DNA from: Cyanobacteria bacterium PR.3.49
GTDB lineage: Bacteria; Cyanobacteriota; Vampirovibrionia; Obscuribacterales; Obscuribacteraceae
Length of the DNA stretch: 32,610 nucleotides
Assembly (NCBI GenBank): GCA_013997645.1
Contig: PNKB01000041.1
Coordinates: 1-32,610 of the forward strand
Reading direction: 5' to 3'
Shown: piece by piece, positions 1 to 8,084 of the stretch
How positions within the stretch are numbered: the first letter of the stretch is position 1
How the letters are laid out: each line of letters begins with the position of its first letter
The notes under the pieces: generated by a model
What the model was told of the DNA's origin: nothing
The model's database searches: none
What the model saw: the letters and a program-made list of their open reading frames with translations, nothing else
Translations under genes and position numbers: made by a program

Positions 1-735
1 GAACAGATTGGCTGGAATTTTATCGTCAAATCGCACCTCGTCATAAATGCACTCCGTCGAGATGCTCTGAAGGGGGAAAACATTTGGTTTGCCAAAAAGC
101 AATAAAAGTTTGGGAATTGAAGTCCCTGCAGTCCCCAGCATCGCAGTCTTAACAGGAGCAGCAGCAGCCGGTTGTCCCGTAAATGCTGGGAACATATCCG
201 CAGGCATTGACGAATACGTTTCCACTGTTTTTGTACTTTTCACCTGCAGCCTTTTCGAGTCAATAACAGCCTCAAAAGCTGACTTGAGGAGATGTTCACC
301 AGAATCTCTATCATGTTGCAGCACGAAATCGTTGTTCGATTTGCTCACGGCAGAGAGTTCAGAGCAATGACTGAGTCTCCCCGCAAACTGACGCGCCTCA
401 GGAATCAATAGCATCGGTACTTCGAATTCAAAGAGCGTTGCCAGTCCAAAAGCGAAGAAGTCGACTTCGTCTTTTAGCTTCTCACATTTCTCCACCGTTC
501 CACTCGTATGCACAGACTGCTCTGTGCCGTTTGACCAGTAAGTTTCTGTCTGAATCGGCTTGTCCTGCGGTCCATAGACAAATCGCACTAGGAGATTCTT
601 CGGCGCCAAATAAAAGGTCTCAAAATGGACCTCACCCCAACATTCGACCGAAGTTCGCAAAACACCACGGTCGCGATAAGAAGTGCAAGTCGAGTACTTT
701 TCGCAAACTTTCGATATTAGGTCAGCCGCATTCAT
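1..735 (-). CDS. Hypothetical protein, possibly LolA-like fold (3' end beyond window)
   Basis: The minus strand is open without a stop from the ATG at 735 to the left edge, giving 245 residues that continue outside the window. An in-frame TGA lies directly upstream, which fixes 735 as the earliest ATG. The translation starts MNAADLISKVCEKYSTCTSY and reads like normal coding sequence, whereas the two plus-strand frames over the same bases do not. The N-terminal pattern (short helix, Y-x-x-C-x-S-Y, then alternating beta-like stretches with AP-x-x-L-x-V-R-F) recalls LolA-like lipoprotein-carrier folds, but this is only a pattern impression. No signal peptide is visible. The only good Shine-Dalgarno (GGAG, 753-756) serves a two-codon ORF (740-748) that ends 4 bases before this start. 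The gene is divergent from the one at 800 and shares a 64-base intergenic region with it. Confidence 0.7.
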   Translation of the reverse strand, partial: MNAADLISKVCEKYSTCTSYRDRGVLRTSVECWGEVHFETFYLAPKNLLVRFVYGPQDKPIQTETYWSNGTEQSVHTSGTVEKCEKLKDEVDFFAFGLATLFEFEVPMLLIPEARQFAGRLSHCSELSAVSKSNNDFVLQHDRDSGEHLLKSAFEAVIDSKRLQVKSTKTVETYSSMPADMFPAFTGQPAAAAPVKTAMLGTAGTSIPKLLLLFGKPNVFPLQSISTECIYDEVRFDDKIPANLF

Positions 736-749
736 GTGATTAACTCATT

Positions 750-777
750 TTGCTCCGTAGAGGTCCTGACCTATAAT
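750..777 (+). promoter_or_regulatory. Predicted promoter of the 800-1552 gene, with a 12-bp palindrome
   Basis: A perfect -10 TATAAT lies at 772-777, with a weak -35 TTGCTC at 750-755 (16-base spacer). The predicted transcript would start near 784, giving a very short leader that still contains AGGAGG at 787-792 before the ATG at 800. The palindrome AGGTC-CT-GACCT (761-772) sits between the two boxes and overlaps the first base of the -10, where a repressor could act. The repressor is unknown. Confidence 0.5.
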
Positions 778-799
778 AGAAGACTCAGGAGGACTGCGC

Positions 800-1552
800 A
801 TGGGAAATCGAAATTTTCGTTTTACCGATGGGTTCAAGGGGCTATGTGCTTTACTGAATAAGTCATTTCGGTTGAATATCACAGAAGATGAGCTGAGTTT
901 CGTCAATGATGTCGGCGAACTTCACAGCATGATTGCCGCTCGCTATTCGCAGAAGTACAGAGAAGGATGCCTTACCGCGCCAGTCTTTTATTCTTTGCGT
1001 AGAGGTTTGATGGCTTGTGGAATTCGGCGCGACTTTATCAAACGCAGATCTTCGCTGGTTGCGCTCTTGCCCAACGGCAATGTCAAAGAAAATTGGGCGA
1101 AGTTAGAAGAGAATGTTGGGCTTTCACTAGCACCGCTAAGAGTTTATAGTCCTGTTCAATTCGGAATTGCAGCTTCTCTCCTCATCGGCTACGGCTTGGT
1201 CTTCTTTGGAGTTACTCACTTCACACTGGTAGAGCTCGCTCGGGCCACATTTGGCACCGGGATTGGAATGATTGCTCTCAGTTTTGGCTTAGGGCAATTG
1301 AAAATTCAAGATCCCAACACTGTTTTTGCATATCCGACATATCGCGGGACCGTAGGTCAAGCAGCAAAAGAATTGCTGTCTCAAAACTACGACGAATTTG
1401 CTCGCCGGAGCAACATGTGGTCAGGCAAAGACCTGATGATGTCACTGCAAAGCCTAATTTCGTATGTGAGTGATCTCGCTTCCAGCGAAATTACCAGCGA
1501 AACGAGGTTTGAAGACATCGATTTCGATGAGGCGCCGGGATTTCCAGCGTAA
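800..1552 (+). CDS. Two-TM hypothetical protein
   Basis: The 250-residue protein starts at an ATG 7 bases after a strong AGGAGG. Residues 1-118 look soluble, with the stretch SSLVALLP at 84-91 and a Trp at 99. Two hydrophobic segments follow at about 120-139 and 143-165, giving a membrane hairpin. The C-terminal region (about 180-245) is soluble and ends in an acidic segment. The layout of a soluble front, a two-helix hairpin and a C-terminal 'E-I-T-S-E-T-R-F-x-D' stretch resembles a loose group of bacterial hypothetical proteins whose ends look like degenerate acyl-carrier-protein helices. No phosphopantetheine-type DSL motif is visible, so no carrier function is claimed. It is transcribed alone, divergent from the gene at 735 and convergent with the TPR gene at 1584. 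Confidence 0.85.
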   Translation: MGNRNFRFTDGFKGLCALLNKSFRLNITEDELSFVNDVGELHSMIAARYSQKYREGCLTAPVFYSLRRGLMACGIRRDFIKRRSSLVALLPNGNVKENWAKLEENVGLSLAPLRVYSPVQFGIAASLLIGYGLVFFGVTHFTLVELARATFGTGIGMIALSFGLGQLKIQDPNTVFAYPTYRGTVGQAAKELLSQNYDEFARRSNMWSGKDLMMSLQSLISYVSDLASSEITSETRFEDIDFDEAPGFPA

Positions 1553-1583
1553 CAACGCTCTAGCTCAACTAACTCGGTGAAGA

Positions 1584-3533
1584 CTATTGATTGCCGTCTT
1601 TCGGCTGCTTTTCGTCGCTTGCCGTTTTGCCGACTTCAACCGGCACGCCGGGAAGGGGTGCAGATTGCGGCGATACCGTAGATGGTGCCGCGGGAGTTTC
1701 TACTGGCGGAACTTGCGCAGATGCAGGTTGCACCGCATGTGGTTCTGGCGCGACAACTGGTTCTGACATTGGAGGCGTGGAACTCATCGCTGGTGAGGGA
1801 GTCGGAGCAGCTTCGGGCGCGGCTGCCGGTGGAGTCGCACCCATTGCAGGAGCCGCTGCTGGTGCGGCTGCCGGTGCGGCTGCCGGCGTAGCGGATGGCG
1901 CAACAGCTGCTGGAGTCGAAGTTGCCGGTGCAGATTTCGGAGCCTGCGCAGTTGGAGGACCTTCATGCTCCTCAGGTATTGAAAGCAAATCTGGATTGGA
2001 CAACGGGTCGTCATCCGACGGTGGTTTCATCGGACCTGCTTTTCCTTGCTCACGCATCGTTTTGATGGTCTCTGATGCGCTGGTCATGCCAGGCTTGTTA
2101 AACTTATTTGTGCTGGTTCCAGGAACAACAGCTGAAGCCTTCGATGCTTTATCACCAACTTTAGCGGTCTTGTCGCCAGCTTTAGCAGTCTTCGGATCCG
2201 CTGCATCTTTGCCCTTAGCAGTTACGGCTCCCGCTTTTCCTGCAGCAGTCTTGTCACCAGGCTTCGCTGCAGTCACTCCGGCACCTTTGTCGGACGGCTT
2301 CTCAGCAGGCTTCGCAACCACGGCCGGCTTAGGCTCGTCCATACTTCCCGCCAACCAATTCGCGCGTGCTTTCAAACTATCGGACTCACCACGCCTGCCG
2401 CAATAGTAGAGGGCGTACGCATACTTTCTCATGTACGCGACGTTAGTGTAGGCGAACGGACCGCTCGACCTCATTGAAATACCAAGCGCGCGACCAAGGC
2501 AAGCAGCGGCTTTTCCAAAGTTGCCGGAATCACAATACATCGATCCAAGTTGATACAAGCACCGCGCGGTGGCACCACCCGAATTCGGTTCGTGCTTCCA
2601 CAACTCCATCGCCGTATGATAAGTCGACTCCGCCTCAGCGTATTTTTTGTCCTTGATCAACGCTCTGGCAAGCCGATCCAGCCGAGAATAGGTGTCGGGA
2701 TCTCCATTGCCCATAATCTTCTTCGTGGTTTCGAGCGACTCTCTGAAATAATCCGCGGCGTCGCGATATTCTTCTTTGTCCATCGCCAGTATGCCGAGAT
2801 TGTCGTAGCTCACAGCCATCGACATGTGTTCTTTACCCATGACTGTGACTTTGATGTCCAGACCGGCTTTGTAGAATCGCTCAGCCATGTCGTAATTCTT
2901 TTTAAAACGATATAAGTCGCCAAGACGGTCGCACGTAACTGCCCATTCCATACGCGGAATGTGAGTTTGTGGTGGCGCGGTCCCTGCCCAACCCGTAAGC
3001 AATTTGCCTTTGCCAGGCTGAGCCTGAGCGTTTTGCTCAGCGTCCTCTCTCATTTTTCCATCTATGAAAGCGAGCATTTCTTCTGCAAGCGGATCGGCTT
3101 TCTTAGCTGTTCCATACATCATGTAAAACTTGATCATCTGCCCGAGCGCAGGAATTGTTTTACCGCTATTCTTGCCCAATTGAACTTCAGTGAAATGCAA
3201 TTGCTGCTCGAACAAAGGTTCGGCTTCAGCGTAGCGACGGCGAATTGTGTACAAGCGTCCGAGTTCGCCCAGACTCTTCGGATAACGTGCGTCTCCGGCA
3301 CCAAATCGCTGCGCTAAATCGACAGCATCTTTCAACAGCGGCTCGGATTTTCCGTACAAGTTGGAATCGAGCGCAGTCACGCCTTCATTGAAGGTCTTGT
3401 TCCATTGTTTTTCCAAATCAACATATGCCATACCATGAAACGGCGAGTCGTCGCCGAATGCCGCGCTTGACAATCCGATCCCGACTGAGATTGCTAACGA
3501 TATCGCGCAAATGGTACTCCTGACGATGCCCAT
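1584..3533 (-). CDS. Secreted TPR protein with Ala/Pro/Lys-rich C-terminal tail
   Basis: The 649-residue protein begins with a signal peptide (about residues 1-27, cleavage after AAFG). Residues about 45-385 are tetratricopeptide repeats of the kinesin-light-chain type, for example EAEPLFEQQLHFTE and AERFYKAGLDIK, which normally serve as protein-binding scaffolds. From about residue 395 the sequence becomes low complexity: first Lys/Ala/Gly-rich with repeated AKxGDKTA units, then Pro/Ala-rich with three PAAA units near 565-580, ending in charged residues. The tail is probably disordered and may span or contact the cell wall (inference). An AGAAGAGG ribosome site precedes the ATG. The gene follows the 346-residue FNTGG protein by 15 bases and is very likely in one operon with it. 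Confidence 0.9.
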   Translation of the reverse strand: MGIVRSTICAISLAISVGIGLSSAAFGDDSPFHGMAYVDLEKQWNKTFNEGVTALDSNLYGKSEPLLKDAVDLAQRFGAGDARYPKSLGELGRLYTIRRRYAEAEPLFEQQLHFTEVQLGKNSGKTIPALGQMIKFYMMYGTAKKADPLAEEMLAFIDGKMREDAEQNAQAQPGKGKLLTGWAGTAPPQTHIPRMEWAVTCDRLGDLYRFKKNYDMAERFYKAGLDIKVTVMGKEHMSMAVSYDNLGILAMDKEEYRDAADYFRESLETTKKIMGNGDPDTYSRLDRLARALIKDKKYAEAESTYHTAMELWKHEPNSGGATARCLYQLGSMYCDSGNFGKAAACLGRALGISMRSSGPFAYTNVAYMRKYAYALYYCGRRGESDSLKARANWLAGSMDEPKPAVVAKPAEKPSDKGAGVTAAKPGDKTAAGKAGAVTAKGKDAADPKTAKAGDKTAKVGDKASKASAVVPGTSTNKFNKPGMTSASETIKTMREQGKAGPMKPPSDDDPLSNPDLLSIPEEHEGPPTAQAPKSAPATSTPAAVAPSATPAAAPAAAPAAAPAMGATPPAAAPEAAPTPSPAMSSTPPMSEPVVAPEPHAVQPASAQVPPVETPAAPSTVSPQSAPLPGVPVEVGKTASDEKQPKDGNQ

Positions 3534-3548
3534 TGATGCCTCTTCTTA

Positions 3549-4589
3549 CTACTGTCCGCTAAACTGTATTGCGTAACCTTGTCCGTTCATTTGACCGGAC
3601 GAATTAATCGAACCGACTGAACCGTTCGACCCAAAACCAATATTGAGCACGCCGTTAATGGCGCCTTTGTCGGAAGAATCAACGGCAATTGTCACAGCAT
3701 TCATCGTCTGTTGAGTAATTGGTCCTGACAAAATCAAATTGTCGCGACCTCCTGAAAGTGCAACGCGCACTCGCCTGCTGACCGGATCGATTGTCTCCAC
3801 ACTAACGTCGCGGAAGCGCATGTATTGCTGCCCCATTACAGTCAAAGCACCGCGCCCGCCTTGATTGATATGCAGCATTCCGTTGTTGAACCCAGGATAA
3901 TTTTGTCCGCCCATGTTCCAAAACGGATTCATAGGGTTGCCACCAGGGGTGATACTGGACATGGCCATCATTTGGCTTACATTGTCTCGCAACATTTGCG
4001 CTTGCCCTTGTGTTCCGGGATCAATATTGGCAGCAGCCATCGCGTTGACCAGATTGTTAGCTGACTGTTGAAGTTGGCTCAATTGCATTTGAAATTGCGG
4101 AGTGATGTTTCCACCTGCATTTCGTTTGACCTGCCCAACCAGCTGCTTGAAGTTTTGCATTGCAACGCAGGCTTGCATGTCGTTGCCTGTCGGCTGTGGC
4201 ATCCAACGGCCGCTCGCCTGCAGAAATTTTTGCATGCGTTTTGAAACTTCGTCGGCGCTCGAATCAAGCGAGTTCAGGCTGGAGGACAAATTACTGGAGC
4301 CCCTATTCTGAAAACCGCCGTTAAAACCACCATTGAACGGCATTCCGGTATTCGAAAAGCCATTATTGAAACCGCCGGTGTTAAAACCACCCGTATTAAA
4401 ACCGCCAGTGTTGAAACTGCTGTTGCCAAACCCGTTGTATGGCTGCCCAAATTGATTGTTCTGGAACTCATTCTGCTGAGAACTGCCCTGCAGCAGCTTC
4501 TTCAAGAACTGCGCTTGCGCGGGCGCTGAAGCGGAAATTGCCAAAACGCTCATGGAAACTACCGCTATTGCGCATCGCTTCGTGTTCAT
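3549..4589 (-). CDS. Secreted protein with FNTGG repeats
   Basis: The 346-residue protein begins with a signal peptide ending near APAQA-QF (residue 26). Residues about 35-100 are Asn/Gly/Phe-rich, with at least three consecutive FNTGG units followed by degenerate FNNGF and FNGGF copies. A helical, Gln-rich middle follows (about 105-225), and then a C-terminal region of about 110 residues with alternating beta-like pattern and many Ser/Gly, ending IQFSGQ. No known family was recognised. Asn/Gly/Phe repeats of this kind occur in surface and self-associating proteins, so an envelope or extracellular role is inferred. It is upstream of, and probably cotranscribed with, the TPR protein at 1584-3533, which could bind it. 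Confidence 0.85.
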   Translation of the reverse strand: MNTKRCAIAVVSMSVLAISASAPAQAQFLKKLLQGSSQQNEFQNNQFGQPYNGFGNSSFNTGGFNTGGFNTGGFNNGFSNTGMPFNGGFNGGFQNRGSSNLSSSLNSLDSSADEVSKRMQKFLQASGRWMPQPTGNDMQACVAMQNFKQLVGQVKRNAGGNITPQFQMQLSQLQQSANNLVNAMAAANIDPGTQGQAQMLRDNVSQMMAMSSITPGGNPMNPFWNMGGQNYPGFNNGMLHINQGGRGALTVMGQQYMRFRDVSVETIDPVSRRVRVALSGGRDNLILSGPITQQTMNAVTIAVDSSDKGAINGVLNIGFGSNGSVGSINSSGQMNGQGYAIQFSGQ

Positions 4590-4842
4590 TCAGTCACACT
4601 TGTTGGGAAAATCTACACATTTAATGCCACAGTCTATCTCAAACCACGAAGAAAAGGCGCTAAAACTCAAGCCCGGGGACAATCTTTAACCAAACTCGGC
4701 ATAAATCCCAGGAGATAGAATCCCACTGGCAAGAATCCCCAAAGTGAAATCCGGTGGACTCTTGCGATTCCACCGAATTTCTGGGTCTCCATATTTCGAC
4801 CCGCAAATTAACCTGCTAGCCGAAACCTTTATGCTGGCGGCT

Positions 4843-5277
4843 TTAGAAGCCAATAATCGAACGGACGGAACTGAGCAAGCCCGGGTTTCTGGTGTGCAAG
4901 AAATTGAGGAAACCAGGGTTGGAGTATTGATTCCAGCCGTAAGGACCGTTGTAGTTATTGTTGTTATACATCAGGTACTGCCTGCGCATTTGAGCTTCCA
5001 AAGCGCGTTGACGTGCGCTATTGTAGCGTCCCATGTTGCGCATATTGTATTGATACCAGTCGCGCTGATCGTTCCAGTTGTTACCCCAGTGGGTTTGCCA
5101 GTGGGCGCGATTGTAATTGCGATGCGCCTTTCTCATATTTCGATACTGTCTTTGTTGTTTTTTTCTGATCCGTTTATAGAAGTCTTCGCGGTCGTCATCG
5201 TCAGCGTAAGCTGCCATCGGGCTAACAATTGCCAGCAATGCCAACGATGCCAGCAAACGTTTCGTAAAAGTAGTCAT
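4843..5277 (-). CDS. Small secreted Asn/Tyr/Arg-rich protein
   Basis: The start is taken as the ATG at 5277 (MTTFTKRLLASL) because GGAGG stands 8 bases upstream; an ATG 27 bases earlier has no such site. The 144-residue product has a signal peptide cleaved near AAYA-DDDD, then an acidic patch, a basic Arg/Lys/Gln segment (FYKRIRKKQQRQYRNMRK) and an aromatic Asn/Trp/Tyr-rich middle with YNNNNYNGPYGWNQY. No family was recognised. The alternating charge and Tyr/Asn content suggest a disordered or self-associating exported protein (inference). The gene appears to stand alone, with about 250 bases to the next gene downstream. Confidence 0.8.
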   Translation of the reverse strand: MTTFTKRLLASLALLAIVSPMAAYADDDDREDFYKRIRKKQQRQYRNMRKAHRNYNRAHWQTHWGNNWNDQRDWYQYNMRNMGRYNSARQRALEAQMRRQYLMYNNNNYNGPYGWNQYSNPGFLNFLHTRNPGLLSSVRSIIGF

Positions 5278-5390
5278 GGGGCTCCCTCCAGTGATTCTTA
5301 ACACAGCTCAAGAGCAGAGCCGTTGCGTTACTTCACGGGGGACGGGAGAGAATTTTGTCAGTTCCCGATCAGATTCAAATGTTTTCCAAG

Positions 5391-6224
5391 CTATATTTTT
5401 CCGCGTTTCTGTAAGACTTCCCGCGGGTCGACATTCTTCAATTTCTCGCGATCAAAGCCGTTTTCCTTCATTTTGAAAATAACGCGATCGAGGATAAATC
5501 CATCGGGCTCAAGACAATAAGCACCCGAAAACGGATAGCCGAAAAGAAAGACCAAATATACGTTCAAAGCTAGTGTGCTGGCAATCACAACCGTCATCAG
5601 CGCTTGCCCCAAGAAGCTTGGCAGACCAAGAAAATATGAAAATCCTAACGTCAAAAGTCCACCGATCATCAACACGGTCCACAATTCCGTACTGACTCCA
5701 TGAGCGCTCGTAATCAGCCGTTCTCGACGATTGTCACCGGCCTCGGAAATGCGGTCCAAACTCATTTGTCTTATGTCTCTTTGATCGTCCGTCGTCGGTT
5801 TGCAATCAATGATAGTGTCCCAAAGTTGATTTATCGAAGCAATCGCTTTTACGCACACCCTGCCGTGTTTCATCGCATCCCATTCGTCATCTATGACTGC
5901 GTCTACATAGGAGACTGTCAACTCTCGAATCTTTTTTCTCTCGGGCTCGGGCATCCCGCGCGACAAGATATAAACATCCGCTACCGCGTTAGCTTCACGC
6001 TCAATCACCGCACGCAAATCGGACATATCCGTCATCGCATCTACAACTATCAGTCCGAGCAAAACCGCATAGAAAGTGCCGACAACCTGGAAGCTATTGC
6101 CGGCAACTTCATTGAAAGTCTTGAGCTTTTCTATACCAACAATGCGCCTCACAACATATAGCCCGCCCACTGCAAGCAAAGATGTTGCCACCATTACCAA
6201 AAGTCCGATCAGATATGAGTTCAT
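5391..6224 (-). CDS. DUF4239 (bestrophin-like) membrane protein
   Basis: The 277-residue protein has hydrophobic segments near residues 3-25, 45-65, 185-205 and 207-228, with a long charged helical loop between the second and third. The sequence NEVAGNSFQVVGTFYAVLLG after the first segment, the REANAVADVYILSRGMP stretch, and the late pair of helices followed by FGYPFSGAYCLEPDGF match my knowledge of the DUF4239 family, which is grouped with bestrophin-like channels. Ion-channel activity is a family-level suggestion, not shown here. The ATG at 6224 has only a weak GTGGTGG site upstream. The next gene on this strand ends about 100 bases upstream. Confidence 0.85.
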   Translation of the reverse strand: MNSYLIGLLVMVATSLLAVGGLYVVRRIVGIEKLKTFNEVAGNSFQVVGTFYAVLLGLIVVDAMTDMSDLRAVIEREANAVADVYILSRGMPEPERKKIRELTVSYVDAVIDDEWDAMKHGRVCVKAIASINQLWDTIIDCKPTTDDQRDIRQMSLDRISEAGDNRRERLITSAHGVSTELWTVLMIGGLLTLGFSYFLGLPSFLGQALMTVVIASTLALNVYLVFLFGYPFSGAYCLEPDGFILDRVIFKMKENGFDREKLKNVDPREVLQKRGKI

Positions 6225-6324
6225 TCGACCACCACTATGAATCTACTGCTGGAGACCGTTCGCATATCCACCAGATAGCCCTGTTTCCTGGCGCAATGCA
6301 ACGATCCGCAGTCAGTATAGCGTT

Positions 6325-6789
6325 CTAGCGGGGTCTGCTGATGACTGAAATTGTTCCGTTTATCTCCAACATTGCCACGTGAATTTCAGAGACTGAAGCA
6401 TGCCCGGCCAAGCGAACTGACTGCATCAATTCATCCATCGTGATTTTCTCTTTGTTCATATTGTCCCATTTGACTTCGCCGTTATGCACCAAAACCAGTG
6501 GAGCACCATCAAGGGCGCGAGCAACCGGCTTATAGCGGTAGGCGACTATATTGACCAACCAGCCGATGGCGACAAAGGTGGCAACAGCGATGAATGCAGC
6601 CGTCAAAGAGTCGTCATTCTTCACTGCGGCGGTGGCAACCAGATCGCCTACAGTTATGAGTACCACTTGATCTACAGGGGAGATCGTTCCGCCCTCTCGA
6701 TTCGCAAGACGAAGAATGAAAAGAACGAATCCATACAACATGGCGCTTCGGATCACCAACTCATGCCACGGCAAGTGCAACTCAAACAT
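6325..6789 (-). CDS. DUF421 (YetF-like) membrane protein
   Basis: The 154-residue protein has three predicted N-terminal membrane helices (about residues 11-28, 38-55 and 62-83). A soluble domain follows with the sequence DGAPLVLVHNGEVKWDNMNK, then ITMDELMQSVRLAGHASVSE and AMLEINGTISVI. This order (helices, G-x-P-x-x-L-v-x-x-G, a helix with L-x-x-x-[VL]-R, then E-x-n-G-x-[IL]-S-V) is the hallmark of DUF421/YetF proteins. Their molecular role is poorly defined. This copy is at the short end for the family and stops right after the Ser-Val strand. It lies between the DUF4239 gene and the thioredoxin-fold gene, all on the minus strand, but with gaps of about 100 bases, so cotranscription is possible rather than clear. 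Confidence 0.88.
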   Translation of the reverse strand: MFELHLPWHELVIRSAMLYGFVLFILRLANREGGTISPVDQVVLITVGDLVATAAVKNDDSLTAAFIAVATFVAIGWLVNIVAYRYKPVARALDGAPLVLVHNGEVKWDNMNKEKITMDELMQSVRLAGHASVSEIHVAMLEINGTISVISRPR

Positions 6790-6898
6790 TTTTCAGTCCT
6801 CTGCAGTCGAGACTCTAACTCGTGGAGGTAGAGTGATCACGAGGGTCTAAAGTTCCTAAAAACTGAACTCTAGTCAGCCACTGCCGGGTGGCGAGAAC

Positions 6899-7948
6899 CT
6901 ATTTCTGTGGCTGGTTGGGCGATTGTGGGTACGGCGGAGCGTATTGATTTGGCGACATCTGTCCGGGTTGCATTTGAGTCGGCATTGCCTGATTTGGAAT
7001 TTGATTTTGCCCTTGCGCCTGATATTGAGCTTGCTGCGGATACTGACCTTGCTGAGGAAACGGTTGCTGCGACGGATACGGAGTCTGCTGAGGGTATTGC
7101 CCTGGCTGCGGATACTGTCCTTGCGGCGGATATTGCCCTTGAGATGAAGGCGGCATTTGAGGATAGCTCTGCCACTGCTGAGGCGCGGCCGGCTGGCTCT
7201 GCCATTGCTGCGGCGCGGGATTTTGCCCTTGCCACTGCATTACGGGTTGAGGATATGGCTGCGAGTATCTAGCAGGGGGAGCAACTTGCTGGGGATAGCC
7301 TTGCTGTGGTTGTTGAAAGCCTTGCTGTGGTTGTTGGTAATACTGTGCCGGCTGTTGATATTGAGGCTGAATCGGCTGCTGTTGCTGAAACTGTTGATAC
7401 CCTTGTTGGGGCTGCTGGAAATTTTCCGGCTGCGCATACGCACCGCTAGCGGTACCACTGTTGAAACCTCCGTTCTGCTGAGAAAAGCCGGAGTTAAAAC
7501 CTGCAGCATTACCCCCGGCATTAGCGAAAGCGTCTTCGCCACCGGCTAGCTGAGTCAATGTTTGTTTGAGCCCTTCTACATCACCGGCAGCTCCGGATTG
7601 TTTGTTTTTAAAATTTCCATTGGCGTCGAAAACGATCAATGCCGGAATACCATTCATTCCAAATTTGCGAAGAATTGCTTTGCCACCCGGATCATCTGCT
7701 TCCAGATGGACACTGATAAAACGAGCGGACACCCATTCGCCAAGCGCCTTATTCTTCGCAAGTTTTTCCAAATTGCGACAGGGTCCGCACCAGGGCGCAC
7801 CGATTTCTACAAACAGGTATTTGTTCGCGCTCTTCGCTTCCAGCGCTGCGGCTGCAATGTCGTGGCGCCAGTCAATTCCGGCAGCGACCGCGCCCAGTGT
7901 TGCGGTTTCAAATGCAAGAAGCAGAAATAAGAAGTGGGCAAATCGCAT
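6899..7948 (-). CDS. Secreted thioredoxin-fold protein with Gln/Pro/Tyr-rich tail
   Basis: The 349-residue protein has a signal peptide (about 1-23, cleavage near AVAAG). Residues about 25-140 form a thioredoxin-like domain. The active site WCGPC has its two cysteines at 54 and 57, and the conserved cis-proline sits in GIPALIVFD (Pro102). This suggests an oxidoreductase or disulfide reductase in the periplasm or cell exterior. From about residue 150 to the end, roughly 200 residues are almost only Gln, Pro, Tyr, Gly and Asn, with repeats such as QPQQGYQQ and GQYPQ. This is a prion-like, probably disordered composition. Such a tail is not part of normal TlpA/DsbE proteins. Several long ORFs in other frames over the tail are composition shadows. 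The start is the ATG at 7948; AAGGGG lies 13 bases upstream. Confidence 0.88.
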   Translation of the reverse strand: MRFAHFLFLLLAFETATLGAVAAGIDWRHDIAAAALEAKSANKYLFVEIGAPWCGPCRNLEKLAKNKALGEWVSARFISVHLEADDPGGKAILRKFGMNGIPALIVFDANGNFKNKQSGAAGDVEGLKQTLTQLAGGEDAFANAGGNAAGFNSGFSQQNGGFNSGTASGAYAQPENFQQPQQGYQQFQQQQPIQPQYQQPAQYYQQPQQGFQQPQQGYPQQVAPPARYSQPYPQPVMQWQGQNPAPQQWQSQPAAPQQWQSYPQMPPSSQGQYPPQGQYPQPGQYPQQTPYPSQQPFPQQGQYPQQAQYQAQGQNQIPNQAMPTQMQPGQMSPNQYAPPYPQSPNQPQK

Positions 7949-8084
7949 AGGTATTTAATACCCCTTCCCCATCCAAAAGTCCATTACAGGTTCTTAGCCT
8001 CAAAAAGTCCAAGAACTAGTGGAAAAGAGCCAATATAGGGAACAAAACTAAGGTTACCAGTTTTCGTTAGTTAGAAGGTTCACA

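Noticed and set aside
89..743. Two plus-strand open frames (93 and 101 aa)
   Set aside because: The opposite strand carries a continuous 245-codon frame with better coding character and a defined start.
1591..2406. 271-aa open frame on the plus strand, rich in Ala/Gly/Thr
   Set aside because: It is the complement of the Ala/Pro-rich tail of the TPR gene; low complexity keeps several frames open, and it has no ribosome site.
4752..4775. 7-bp inverted repeat CGGTGGA/TCCACCG downstream of the 4843 gene
   Set aside because: A 10-base loop and no T run; too weak to call a terminator.
6907..7549. Several 70-130 aa open frames opposite the Gln/Pro-rich tail
   Set aside because: They are composition shadows of the thioredoxin tail; all consist of repeated Leu/Arg or Ala/Asp units.
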